Shown in pieces: positions 49,680 through 61,500 of a stretch of DNA of 64,000 nucleotides. The notes beneath the pieces are model-generated. The model was not told the origin of the DNA, searched no databases, and saw nothing but the letters and a program-made list of their open reading frames with translations. The DNA is from Gari tellinella (taxonomy: Eukaryota; Mollusca; Bivalvia; Cardiida; Psammobiidae), in the NCBI GenBank assembly GCA_922989275.2, contig OV277870.1, forward strand, positions 73,149,216 to 73,213,215, in the 5' to 3' direction. Position 1 is the first letter of the stretch. The number at the start of each line of letters is the position of its first letter. Position numbers and translations under genes: made by a program.

Positions 49680-49888
49680 ACGTCTATAAAAAAGCTTTTT
49701 AAACAATTAAATGAGGAATATCTTCTTTTAACGTTCCTCAAAAAGCGATTGTCGCAAAAGTGACCGACATTTGCCAATATATTTTTCGAAAAGTGGGAAA
49801 AAAAAGTTTAGAGTCGGTGGAAAAAACTATGGTCGGTCGGGTTACCGGAAACACAGGTACTTTTTTATTTGGCCTAAGACAAAGATGT

Positions 49889-50789
49889 CATGGCCGTGAT
49901 GGGTTAATATTTAAGATATTGTCTAACTTCAAGGTGCAGCCTTGTTTACCATTCCATTGCATATTCATACTATCTTGATCAGCCCTTTTAAGCCCTAGTA
50001 TACGCCCGGATTCATACTATCTTGATCAGCCCTTTTAAGCCCTAGTATACGCCCGGATTCTATAACGTGTTACCAGTAACAGTGATATCATGGCCGTGAT
50101 GGGTTAATATTTAAGATATTGTCTAACTTCAAGGTGCAGCCTTGTTTACCATTCCATTGCATATTCATACTATTTTGATCAGCCCTTTTAAGCCCTAGTA
50201 TACGCCCGGATTCATACTATCTTGATCAGCCCTTTTAAGCCCTAGTATACGCCCGGATTCTATAACGTGTTACCAGTAACAGTGATATCATGGCCGTGAT
50301 GGGTTAATATTTAAGATATTGTCTAACTTCAAGGTGCAGCCTTGTTTACCATTCCATTGCATATTCATACTATCTTGATCAGCCCTTTTAAGCCCTAGTA
50401 TACGCCCGGATTCATACTATCTTGATCAGCCCTTTTAAGCCCTAGTATACGCCCGGATTCTATAACGTGTTACCAGTAACAGTGATATCATGGCCGTGAT
50501 GGGTTAATATTTAAGATATTGTCTAACTTCAAGGTGCAGCCTTGTTTACCATTCCATTGCATATTCATACTATTTTGATCAGCCCTTTTAAGCCCTAGCA
50601 TACGCCCGGATTCTATAACGTGTTACCAGTAACAGTGATATCATGGCCGTGATGGGTTAATATTTAAGATATTGTCTAACTTCAAGGTGCAGCCTTGTTT
50701 ACCATTCCATTGCATATTCATACTATCTTGATCAGCCCTTTTAAGCCCTAGCATACGCCCGGATTCTATAACGTGTTACCAGTAACAGT
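49889..50789. repeat. Nested tandem satellite (200/153-bp units, 47-bp subunit)
   Basis: Units start CATGGCCGTGATGGG at 49889, 50089, 50289, 50489 and 50642. The first three are 200 bp because a 47-bp block (TTGATCAGCCCTTTTAAGCC...) is doubled; the last two are about 153 bp with a single block. Nearly identical throughout. Intron 5 of pseudogene D, absent from copy C. Confidence 0.92.
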
Positions 50790-51400
50790 TTATATCTTAT
50801 TATTTTATCATAATATCACATATAAAGTTACATAAAATAGTTATAGATATCATATACTGTCAAGACTTAATACAAGGCCGTCCAGCGGCCTATGATACAC
50901 TTTATATACTTGTAGTTGCCTGAAGAATTACAGAAAATGCTGTAAATATTACCTATACCATTGTTTGGAAAGGAGATTTAAGCCATCATAACTTAGAATG
51001 TCTGGATCGTGATCAGACACTGAGTTAATAGGCATCTCATTTGTATCACGGCAGTTTGCAATTGTTAAACATATGGAATTGCTCAATTATTATTTGAAGG
51101 AACACAATGCATAGCATTAAATCATCCACCCTGATACTTTTCATGGACAATTTCGAGCTCTAATTAAGACTAGTCTATTTCTGACTATTTAGGGTTGGTT
51201 TGACGAGATAGTTCAAAATGACAAACAATACAGATCCCGATCAGATGGCTCCGACAGTAAATCCCTTATTAGCGTCTACACTGTTTACATAGTACAAGTG
51301 AAATCGTCATATGTACACAGATTGTTATTATCTACTCGTTGCTGGGATTGAATTGGTATAATGTATATGTTTCATAGTTAAAGTAACATATAGTATGTAC

Positions 51401-51528
51401 CTTTGCCTCAAAATGTGGTCATAAGGCAAAAGGTCGCCACTGTCATCTAACCATCTCTCTGATCTAAACGTCCAGGGGTCTCCCCAAACCTTCTCGTCAT
51501 GATGTACATGCCACACATTAGCAATCAC
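51401..51528 (-). pseudogene. P450 copy D exon 5
   Basis: 128 nt, VIANVWHVHHDE; the conserved Pro of FRPERW is Ser. Confidence 0.9.
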
Positions 51529-51715
51529 CTGTTAATTCAATGGAGAAATAATTCTGCAAATTGGCACTCTAGACAGTTTCTATATAGCCATAACACATTG
51601 CAGACACATTGCATGGTATCACACCCATCAATTATATAAACTGACACCAACGCTTACTCCCAGCCTAGTGAGCCGTTCTAAATATTTAACCATTTATTAT
51701 GCCATTTTTGTCAAT

Positions 51716-51918
51716 TTAACCCTTACCCCATAAACTGTTTCTAGTTTTGAAGATATATGACTACTTAAAGAAGGTTGAAAGTACAGCAAATTGTGCCTTA
51801 ATATCTGCTATAATATGAAAAATATTTATTATAAAACATATTCATGACTGATTAGATAACTATTTTCTTCACTGGAATTAAATGTGCTAAAAGACACTTC
51901 TACGGGGGAAAGGGTTAA
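51716..51918. mobile_element. Shortened TTAA-flanked MITE
   Basis: TTAACCCTTACCCC and GGGGGAAAGGGTTAA ends, one hairpin arm missing (203 bp instead of 252). Intron 4 of D. Confidence 0.7.
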
Positions 51919-52490
51919 AGATCAGGCTTCAGCAAAATCTATTTCTAATTTAGGTAAATATGATAAGTGTGTTTTTCATGATCTATTTCGATCCTATTTT
52001 TGTATTATACACAAACGAATATTAACAAAATCTGAATATTAACAACATCTTTATAAAGGTTTTTTCAACAGAAAATGGCTTTGCAAAAATATATTTCTAG
52101 TATTAAACGTTTTCGTATACTTTATCAGATCAAAGCTAAAAAATAAGACAATTCAAAATTTGAAACAAAATGATAGAATAATTTGAGTCATCAGAAAAAG
52201 ATTAAATCTTTTTTTACAAATTTTACTAAATAGTAAGCATATTGATGATACTCAGAGCTTCATAGTTTTCATATTTGGTGCATGTTTTGTCTTAACTGAG
52301 TTTCTGTATAAACAGAAATACTACCATATACATGGAATAAACAGTGTAAATCAAAATACCGGTACAGTGTATGTTTGTATTCCTAACAAAAGTTTACTGA
52401 ATCGTGTTCTTTTAATACATATAGGACAAAATATTCATATCTGCAAATGTCCTTAGAGTAAAAATTGTACAGATACATATGGTTTTCCCC

Positions 52491-52677
52491 AATTTGTGAA
52501 GTTCTAGTTACTTATCCAAATTAGTTTTGCCTTGGTGACATATATGTGACCTCATTGGGTTTCGCCCCTTGAAAGTCACATAAGACAGGTTTGACTGTAA
52601 ATTAATTTTGATCAGTCACTAGAACTTCAAAATTGAATGTACATGTATTACTATTCTGATGAACTTTTTCGAATTGA
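52491..52677. mobile_element. Small insertion in copy D intron 4
   Basis: Interrupts sequence that is continuous in copy C intron 4 (near 33775). Contains inverted GAAGTTCTAGT...ACTAGAACTTC (about 52498-52631) and is bordered by TTTTCCC on both sides. Confidence 0.65.
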
Positions 52678-53294
52678 TTTTCCCAGTTTCCATTCATCGT
52701 AAATAACTCTGAAAACATAATCATGATATATTTCTTTTCAATACTTAGAATGTTTCAAATGTTCATGAGTTTACAACATCCGTAAAGTACTCATAAACTC
52801 TTCACAGAATCACAATAGCAGATGTTTCATAGAAAAGAGATGACATTCTTGTCAGATATGTCACAATCTTTGACATTTTCAAACAGTTAGGCCAAGAATA
52901 GATGCCGAGTTACTTTGAGTTTGATCAGGACATATACTGTTTGGTACCGTTGTCAATATTTCACCAATAACGCAATTTAAAAATGAAATTTAGATAAAAA
53001 AAATTCAGATGAAACTCGTTTTATAAACATTGATATAAGAGTTTAGTGATTATGTTTAACACATGAACAATATGTCAAAAATGCCTATGAGTCATGTCGA
53101 TTGGCCGTTCGTTCATTTAACATTACAATACATATACCTTTCGAATGATTAGTTGAATACACCATTGTAAGAACAGGATACATGTATTTGATAGTCAATC
53201 AGGGACACTTTTAACACATACTAGTAATTAAAATCTGGTTTTGAGTAATGAGACTATACATGGACATGTACTTGACAAAGAAAACAATACTTAC

Positions 53295-53560
53295 TAATGA
53301 CTTCGGGGGTATTTGTGATCCTTCAAACACACTGCCTTTTTCGCAATAGTGAGGAAACAGCAAAGGTATTGGAGTTAAGTAGCGCAATGTTTCTAGAACA
53401 ACCGCCTCTATGAACACACACTCACGTCTGTCGGAGAACGACGGTAGTCTCTCTCTGCCCACCACCCTGTCCAGTTCAGCTTGAATCTTGACTTGATACT
53501 AGGGGTAGTTTAGCAAACACACCAGTAATGACGAAATACTTGACAAGGATGTCAAAATAC
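53295..53560 (-). pseudogene. P450 copy D exon 4 with in-frame stop
   Basis: Full 266 nt with both splice sites. TAG at 53499-53501 lies in frame (20th complete codon). Everything after it, including ETLR, is preserved. Confidence 0.92.
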
Positions 53561-53638
53561 CTGCAGTAGTGATACAATTTCACTGATTTTTATTTTCTCT
53601 TTCATTGTCATTATTCTCAATAAATTACTCGACATCAC

Positions 53639-53888
53639 TACAGTGGAGAATCTTTTATTCTTTCCCGTTTAAACGCAAACGTACGTAAACGCAAAGCACT
53701 AAAACGTAGAAAAGAACAACGTTTGGACAATTCTGATATTTCATGTTTATCTTGGTGGCAAACAGTTTGGAGCCTGATCAGACGCCGGGTTACCCGGCGT
53801 CTGATCTGGTTCCAAACTGTTTGTAAAAGAAAAAATAGTTTTAGCGTAAACGCGTTTATCGGGAAAGAATAACAGATGCTCCACTGTA
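53639..53888. mobile_element. 250-bp CAGTGGAGAA MITE
   Basis: Complete copy in intron 3 of pseudogene D, about 80 bp upstream of exon 4; central GACGCCGGGTTACCCGGCGTC is perfect. Confidence 0.87.
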
Positions 53889-54500
53889 CCAGGTACGCGT
53901 GTAATATAGTAGGTATGTTTTTATTGTTTTCTTTATCATAATTATAACTTGCGGTCTAGGAGTGGCATAAATCCATTATATAAATATCGCAATCCACTAG
54001 TGAAATACATGTATTGTGTTTTAGGTTCTTCCACAAGCGCTGCATGTAGTGGGACACAAAGTGACGTCATATGCAATGACGTTACTGTAAAAAGGTCAGA
54101 TTTTGGCGGACAATTTATATAGCAGAAAAACTAAAAACTACGGCTTCGATTGCTTTAATGGTTCTTTAAAATTGTTATGTGATAAACATAATCTCACATT
54201 GGTGTTCATTGACTAAAATACATATTATTTGAGTCAACTCGTTTATTAATAATGATCAATAATGAGCATTTATGTAAGATAATGTATTATGTCATGATTG
54301 TGTGACAGGCACTGTCGAATTTATTGTACTGGCAAGTATACCTAAATATCACAATGTATAAAAATTAGTCAGAGTAAGGATTAAGATATGTGATAATATA
54401 CGAATAAAGAAGAAGAAACGTCCGCACAATTTTATGATAGAATGCTAAGCGAGATGTTGTTTTCTAAAATGTCTTTTTTAATGGAAGCGATGTATACTAC

Positions 54501-54602
54501 CAGCTCCAACGGTTTCCAAAGTTAAAGCCATGATTCTTTCGTCTGTATAGAACACGTCTCGTCCTTCATTCTGTTCTCTCAGTTGTTCGCCAATGAAGAA
54601 AT
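54501..54602 (-). pseudogene. P450 copy D exon 3 fragment
   Basis: Encodes FFIGEQLREQ to LETVGA, with a GTAGTA donor. The first 37 nt of the exon are replaced by TTAGGG repeat; one shared T at the junction is the only homology. Confidence 0.92.
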
Positions 54603-54766
54603 AGGGTTAGGGTTAGGGTTAGGGTTAGGGTTAGGGTTAGGGTTAGGGTTAGGGTTAGGGTTAGGGTTAGGGTTAGGGTTAGGGTTAGGGTTAGGGTTAG
54701 GGGTTAGGGTTAGGGTTAGGGTTAGGGTTAGGGTTAGGGTTAGGGTTAGGGTTAGGGTTAGGGTTA
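54603..54766 (+). repeat. Telomeric TTAGGG tract 1
   Basis: About 27 TTAGGG repeats with one extra G near 54700. G-rich strand reads left to right, as expected at a right-hand chromosome end. Abuts exon 3 of copy D directly. Confidence 0.97.
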
Positions 54767-57700
54767 TGGTTGGGGGACCATAAATCCTGGACTACAAGGT
54801 CCCCATGGTCTAAGTGGTCCCCCGACAAAATGGTCTAAGTGGTCCCCCATGGATTACAAAGTCCCCCGAATGGACTTTGAGTCCCCGGACGAAATGGACT
54901 ATGGGTCCCCTATTAGAATAAAGAAGGAATTTAAATGTGATATAGTATTTTTTTTGAGAGTATCTGTGAGCTTTAAAGCTGTATGTTTCATTTAAGCTCT
55001 ATGTTCTGAACATTATTTGTTCTTTGACTTTATTAAAAATAAGGCTCAAAACTTTTATATCCAACTTAGAAATTTGAGCCATGGACTATGGGTCCCCCAT
55101 TAGAATAAAGAAGGAAACTAGGGTCAGTATAGTATTTTTTTTTAGAGTATCTGAGAGCTTTAAATCTGTATGTTTCATTTAAACTCTATGTTCTGAACAT
55201 TATTTGTTCTTTGACTTTATTAAAAATATGGCTCAAAACTTTTATATCCCACTTAGGAATTTTAGGCTATGGACTATAAGTCCCCCGTTAGAATAAAGAA
55301 GGAATTTAAAGGCGATATAGTCTTTTTTCTGAGAGTAGGGTTAAGCTTAAAACCTACATGGTTAGCCTTATCTGGATGTTCTGAACAACATTTGTTCTTT
55401 GACCTATTTAAAAAAACCGGCCTAAAGGGTTTATATTCACACCATGATTAGAGACTAAAGTTCGAGTCCGTGTTCAACTCGGTTAGTGGGTTCTAAAAAT
55501 CTAGGCCTGTGATATATTGTAAAGTTGGGTGTTCTGAACAACTTTTGTTCTTGGACCTTATTAAAAATATGGCTCTGAGTCGCATTAATCTTGTCCAAAA
55601 AGAACACCCCTAAACCAGTTATTTTAACGTATAGGGGTACCTAAGTCCGATCCCCAGTAGGACCCTTAGGGGTTGTTGAATACCGCTCAAATGTTCAGGG
55701 GGTGTGTATAAATGATTTATTTAGGTGACTTTATGCCTTAAAAATAAAAAAAAATACTTCGGGGTTTATGGTCCAACCTTATCAGAGACCAAGGTTTGAG
55801 TCCCTGTAAAGACCCGGTCGGTGGGTTCAAAGTACCCAGGCCTCAGATATGTTGTTGAACTGGGTGTTCTAAACACATTTTGTTCTTTGACCTTATTAAA
55901 AATGTGGCTGTGAGTCTCATTATTCTTGTCCCAAAAGACCACCCCTAAACCAGTACTTTAACGTTATAGGGTGACCTAAGTCCGATCCCCAGTAGGACCC
56001 TTAGGGTTGTTGGATACCGCTCAAATGTTCAGGGGGTGTGTATAAATGATTTATCTAGGTGACTCTATGCCTAAAAAAGAAAAAAAATACTTAGGGGTTT
56101 ATGGTCTAACCTTGATCAGAGACCAAAGTTCGAGTCTCTGTAAGAACCGGTCGATGGGTTCTAAGTACCCTGGCCTCTGATATGTTGTAGAGTTGGATGT
56201 TCTGAACAACTTTTATTCTTTGACCTTATTAAAAATGTGGCTGTGAGTCACATTATTCTTGTCCCCAAAGCCCTTCTGATGTTTTCCTATATAAAGTAGA
56301 CTGAAAGTAAAGCAAAAGGCGCCTTAAGGAACAGACAGTTTGCTTTAAAGGTGTTTTTTAGGGTTACTGGGCCTATATGAACTTCTATCAAACGAAAGAA
56401 ACTGTTAGAAAAACTTTGATTTTTTTCAAGAAAACTCTAAGGGGTACCCCTTAGACTTAAAAAAAATAAAAAAAGAAAAGTCGTTAGAATGACCCGGTTT
56501 TCGACTATAATGTAGAGTTTGACTCTCTGAACAACATTTGTTCTTTGATTTAACTAGAAATGTGGCCGGAAAGTACTTTAAACTTGTTCCAATGATCCAA
56601 ATGTTATGGGGTGACCTCAGTCCGATCCCCAGTAGGACCCTAAGGGGTTGTTGGATACCGCTCAAATTTTTAGAGTTGGTGTATAAATGATTTATGTAGG
56701 TGTCTTTAGGCCTTAAAAATAAAAAAAAAGACTTTGGGGTTTATGGTCCCACTATGATCAAAGACCAAGATTCGAGCCCGTGCAAGACCCGGTCGGTGGG
56801 TTCTAAGTACCCGGGCCTCAGATATGTTGTAGGGCTCGATGTTCTGAACAACTTTTATTCTTTGACCTTATTAAAAATATGGCTGTGAGTCTCAGTAGTC
56901 TTGTCCCAAAAGCCCCACCCCCTCTTATTTGACTGTTTTCATAGAATAACCTAAGTCTTTATGAAAAACAGAGGGGGTGGTGTGTTTCGGGCAGGTATAG
57001 CCTGTCCTAGAGCAATATTTCTATATAATTGTAAGAGCAAAGGTTGTTCAGAAGGGTCCGGGCTACAAGGAAATGCATAGTTTATTTAGATATTAGCAAA
57101 CAGTGTAGCTCCAGATCGTCTCATAACATAAATATAGCATTTTGGACTTCAGGTCCCCCTAACCCTAACCCTAACCCTGGGTGGAGGTAGGGGTGACCTT
57201 TTTGAAAAATTAAAAAAGTATATTTCTAGGCACCTTAGAGCTCTAATATAAGCGCTAGGCTGCTCAAAAATGTCTATTCTAGCCTCAGCAAGTCTCACTT
57301 ATATCGAGATGTTCCATTTAACGAAGTTATGTAAGCCGAAACTCTATAGTTAGGGTTAAATTAGGGTTAATTTGACCCTGTTTTGAGTTCGACATAACAG
57401 AGTGGCCAAGCACGTTCTTAAATATGGATTTTCTAACCACATATGAGTACATATAAGCCTTATTTTCAGTTCTTCTGAGCCTGAGCTCAGAGAAGCTTTA
57501 AACAGAGCTAAAAAAAAAATTCAAAGTAGGTAGGGGTCAAGGAGTCATTTTTTGTCACTTTTTGGTCATTTTCGGAGGTCAAGCTAGGTGCTTAAAACGC
57601 CGAGTTCCCATGAGCTACTACCTGTATATTGAGTTTAGAGTTCCGTTTCCAGAAATATGAACTCAGATTATGGAATTTCCACCTAGTTCAAAAGATATGA

Positions 57701-58457
57701 GTATCCATATTAGGTAGGGGTCTATGGACTACGACTTTTTGAAAATCGAGTTTAATCTTAATTTATTTTCTTTATTTGAGGGACTACGATTAAAGTAAAA
57801 CAATACGTATACCCTAACTTTTTACGCTCTTTATTGTTATTATGGTTTCAACGCAATAAAACGCCAAACAATGACATATTTTAGACATTTTATCGCTAAC
57901 CCTGGAGTCCCCCTGGGGACTTTGTAGTCCACAAAACTTTTTGCCTAAGTTTAGCACTTTTAAATAGCACTAGCACTGATCTTTAAACGGGGTTAGTTGT
58001 TATTTTCGCCTAATTTCATTCTAGCAAAAGGTTTTCCCTTATCTCACAAGAATAAAAAAGTTGACCCTAACCCCAGGTAATACTGAAATTCATGTTAGGG
58101 TTAGCTAGGGTTACACCTATACCCCATTTTTTGACCTAACTTTCTAACTTTTTCTAGGGAAACTAGATATCAAAAAAACGAAAAAAACGTCTAGAGATAC
58201 GTATATCTAACAACGAACGTAATACTACACAACGCTAACCCTGGTTTTAGATCTCCATAGGGTTAAATTAAAGATTTTCAAAAATCATTTTAACCCTATG
58301 ACCAAATTAAGCCAGGGTTAATAACAGACTGTTTTGCGCTCGTTGTTAGATATAAAACCCTACTTGATATCTAAAAACCCTCCTTAACCCTATGCTAGAA
58401 GTACCCCTAGGGTATCGGGGGACCAAAAGTCCACCAGGGTTAGGGTTACAACCGTAA
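54767..58457. repeat. Subtelomeric spacer, unit 1 (3691 bp)
   Basis: Begins with short GTCCCC-rich repeats (TGGTCTAAGTGGTCCCCC), then three ~187-bp repeats (ATTAGAATAAAGAAGGAA near 54912, 55099, 55287), then ~330-bp repeats (CCGATCCCCAGTAGGACCC near 55650, 55981, 56613), a CACCCCCTCT hairpin (56924-56981), a short inverted CCCTAA run (57162-57178) and non-repeated sequence. Open frames are short and without domains; non-coding. Confidence 0.9.
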
Positions 58458-58540
58458 TTAGGGTTAGGGTTAGGGTTAGGGTTAGGGTTAGGGTTAGGGT
58501 TAGGGTTAGTGGGTTAGGGTTAGGGTTAGGGTTAGGGTTA
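58458..58540 (+). repeat. Telomeric TTAGGG tract 2
   Basis: 83 bp with one TTAGTGGG variant, same orientation as tract 1, shorter. Confidence 0.96.
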
Positions 58541-61500
58541 TGGTTGGGGGACCATAAATCCTGGACTACAAGGTCCCCATGGTCTAAGTGGTCCCCCGAC
58601 AAAATGGTCTAAGTGGTCCCCCATGGATTACAAAGTCCCCCGAATGGACTTTGAGTCCCCGGACGAAATGGACTATGGGTCCCCTATTAGAATAAAGAAG
58701 GAATTTAAATGTGATATAGTATTTTTTTTGAGAGTATCTGTGAGCTTTAAAGCTGTATGTTTCATTTAAGCTCTATGTTCTGAACATTATTTGTTCTTTG
58801 ACTTTATTAAAAATAAGGCTCAAAACTTTTATATCCAACTTAGAAATTTGAGCCATGGACTATGGGTCCCCCATTAGAATAAAGAAGGAAACTAGGGTCA
58901 GTATAGTATTTTTTTTTAGAGTATCTGAGAGCTTTAAATCTGTATGTTTCATTTAAACTCTATGTTCTGAACATTATTTGTTCTTTGACTTTATTAAAAA
59001 TATGGCTCAAAACTTTTATATCCCACTTAGGAATTTTAGGCTATGGACTATAAGTCCCCCGTTAGAATAAAGAAGGAATTTAAAGGCGATATAGTCTTTT
59101 TTCTGAGAGTAGGGTTAAGCTTAAAACCTACATGGTTAGCCTTATCTGGATGTTCTGAACAACATTTGTTCTTTGACCTATTTAAAAAAACCGGCCTAAA
59201 GGGTTTATATTCACACCATGATTAGAGACTAAAGTTCGAGTCCGTGTTCAACTCGGTTAGTGGGTTCTAAAAATCTAGGCCTGTGATATATTGTAAAGTT
59301 GGGTGTTCTGAACAACTTTTGTTCTTGGACCTTATTAAAAATATGGCTCTGAGTCGCATTAATCTTGTCCAAAAAGAACACCCCTAAACCAGTTATTTTA
59401 ACGTATAGGGGTACCTAAGTCCGATCCCCAGTAGGACCCTTAGGGGTTGTTGAATACCGCTCAAATGTTCAGGGGGTGTGTATAAATGATTTATTTAGGT
59501 GACTTTATGCCTTAAAAATAAAAAAAAATACTTCGGGGTTTATGGTCCAACCTTATCAGAGACCAAGGTTTGAGTCCCTGTAAAGACCCGGTCGGTGGGT
59601 TCAAAGTACCCAGGCCTCAGATATGTTGTTGAACTGGGTGTTCTAAACACATTTTGTTCTTTGACCTTATTAAAAATGTGGCTGTGAGTCTCATTATTCT
59701 TGTCCCAAAAGACCACCCCTAAACCAGTACTTTAACGTTATAGGGTGACCTAAGTCCGATCCCCAGTAGGACCCTTAGGGTTGTTGGATACCGCTCAAAT
59801 GTTCAGGGGGTGTGTATAAATGATTTATCTAGGTGACTCTATGCCTAAAAAAGAAAAAAAATACTTAGGGGTTTATGGTCTAACCTTGATCAGAGACCAA
59901 AGTTCGAGTCTCTGTAAGAACCGGTCGATGGGTTCTAAGTACCCTGGCCTCTGATATGTTGTAGAGTTGGATGTTCTGAACAACTTTTATTCTTTGACCT
60001 TATTAAAAATGTGGCTGTGAGTCACATTATTCTTGTCCCCAAAGCCCTTCTGATGTTTTCCTATATAAAGTAGACTGAAAGTAAAGCAAAAGGCGCCTTA
60101 AGGAACAGACAGTTTGCTTTAAAGGTGTTTTTTAGGGTTACTGGGCCTATATGAACTTCTATCAAACGAAAGAAACTGTTAGAAAAACTTTGATTTTTTT
60201 CAAGAAAACTCTAAGGGGTACCCCTTAGACTTAAAAAAAATAAAAAAAGAAAAGTCGTTAGAATGACCCGGTTTTCGACTATAATGTAGAGTTTGACTCT
60301 CTGAACAACATTTGTTCTTTGATTTAACTAGAAATGTGGCCGGAAAGTACTTTAAACTTGTTCCAATGATCCAAATGTTATGGGGTGACCTCAGTCCGAT
60401 CCCCAGTAGGACCCTAAGGGGTTGTTGGATACCGCTCAAATTTTTAGAGTTGGTGTATAAATGATTTATGTAGGTGTCTTTAGGCCTTAAAAATAAAAAA
60501 AAAGACTTTGGGGTTTATGGTCCCACTATGATCAAAGACCAAGATTCGAGCCCGTGCAAGACCCGGTCGGTGGGTTCTAAGTACCCGGGCCTCAGATATG
60601 TTGTAGGGCTCGATGTTCTGAACAACTTTTATTCTTTGACCTTATTAAAAATATGGCTGTGAGTCTCAGTAGTCTTGTCCCAAAAGCCCCACCCCCTCTT
60701 ATTTGACTGTTTTCATAGAATAACCTAAGTCTTTATGAAAAACAGAGGGGGTGGTGTGTTTCGGGCAGGTATAGCCTGTCCTAGAGCAATATTTCTATAT
60801 AATTGTAAGAGCAAAGGTTGTTCAGAAGGGTCCGGGCTACAAGGAAATGCATAGTTTATTTAGATATTAGCAAACAGTGTAGCTCCAGATCGTCTCATAA
60901 CATAAATATAGCATTTTGGACTTCAGGTCCCCCTAACCCTAACCCTAACCCTGGGTGGAGGTAGGGGTGACCTTTTTGAAAAATTAAAAAAGTATATTTC
61001 TAGGCACCTTAGAGCTCTAATATAAGCGCTAGGCTGCTCAAAAATGTCTATTCTAGCCTCAGCAAGTCTCACTTATATCGAGATGTTCCATTTAACGAAG
61101 TTATGTAAGCCGAAACTCTATAGTTAGGGTTAAATTAGGGTTAATTTGACCCTGTTTTGAGTTCGACATAACAGAGTGGCCAAGCACGTTCTTAAATATG
61201 GATTTTCTAACCACATATGAGTACATATAAGCCTTATTTTCAGTTCTTCTGAGCCTGAGCTCAGAGAAGCTTTAAACAGAGCTAAAAAAAAAATTCAAAG
61301 TAGGTAGGGGTCAAGGAGTCATTTTTTGTCACTTTTTGGTCATTTTCGGAGGTCAAGCTAGGTGCTTAAAACGCCGAGTTCCCATGAGCTACTACCTGTA
61401 TATTGAGTTTAGAGTTCCGTTTCCAGAAATATGAACTCAGATTATGGAATTTCCACCTAGTTCAAAAGATATGAGTATCCATATTAGGTAGGGGTCTATG

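Larger units (their letters stand above)
48196..54602 (-). pseudogene. Cytochrome P450 copy D, 5'-truncated pseudogene cut by telomeric repeat
   Basis: Remaining pieces: exon 3 fragment 54501-54602 (102 of 139 nt), exon 4 53295-53560, exon 5 51401-51528 and exon 6 48196-48409. The exon 3 reading frame runs back to GAAGAAAT and then turns into TTAGGG repeat; exons 1-2 are absent to the right. Exon 4 has an in-frame TAG at 53499-53501 where the paralogues read Glu (NYPEYQ, residue 323 of B). Exon 5 has FRSERW instead of FRPERW. Exon 6 is otherwise intact, with heme loop FGKGRRQCPG, one codon shorter than B, and it keeps an AATAAA 37 nt after the stop. Introns 3-5 align with copy C, so D is the partner of C in a recent tandem duplication. 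No functional P450 can come from it. Confidence 0.93.

Noticed and set aside
49889..50789. CRISPR-like regular repeats
   Set aside because: No unique spacers; units are contiguous and nearly identical, in a eukaryotic intron.
54583..54783. 66-codon Gly-Leu repeat open frame; likewise the Asn-Pro frame at 62120-62506
   Set aside because: Both are translations of TTAGGG/CCCTAA repeats, not genes.
55269..60662. Identical pairs of 60-79-codon open frames in the 3774-bp units
   Set aside because: Identity follows from the tandem duplication. They are short, domain-free, and contain the internal repeat phrases of the spacer.
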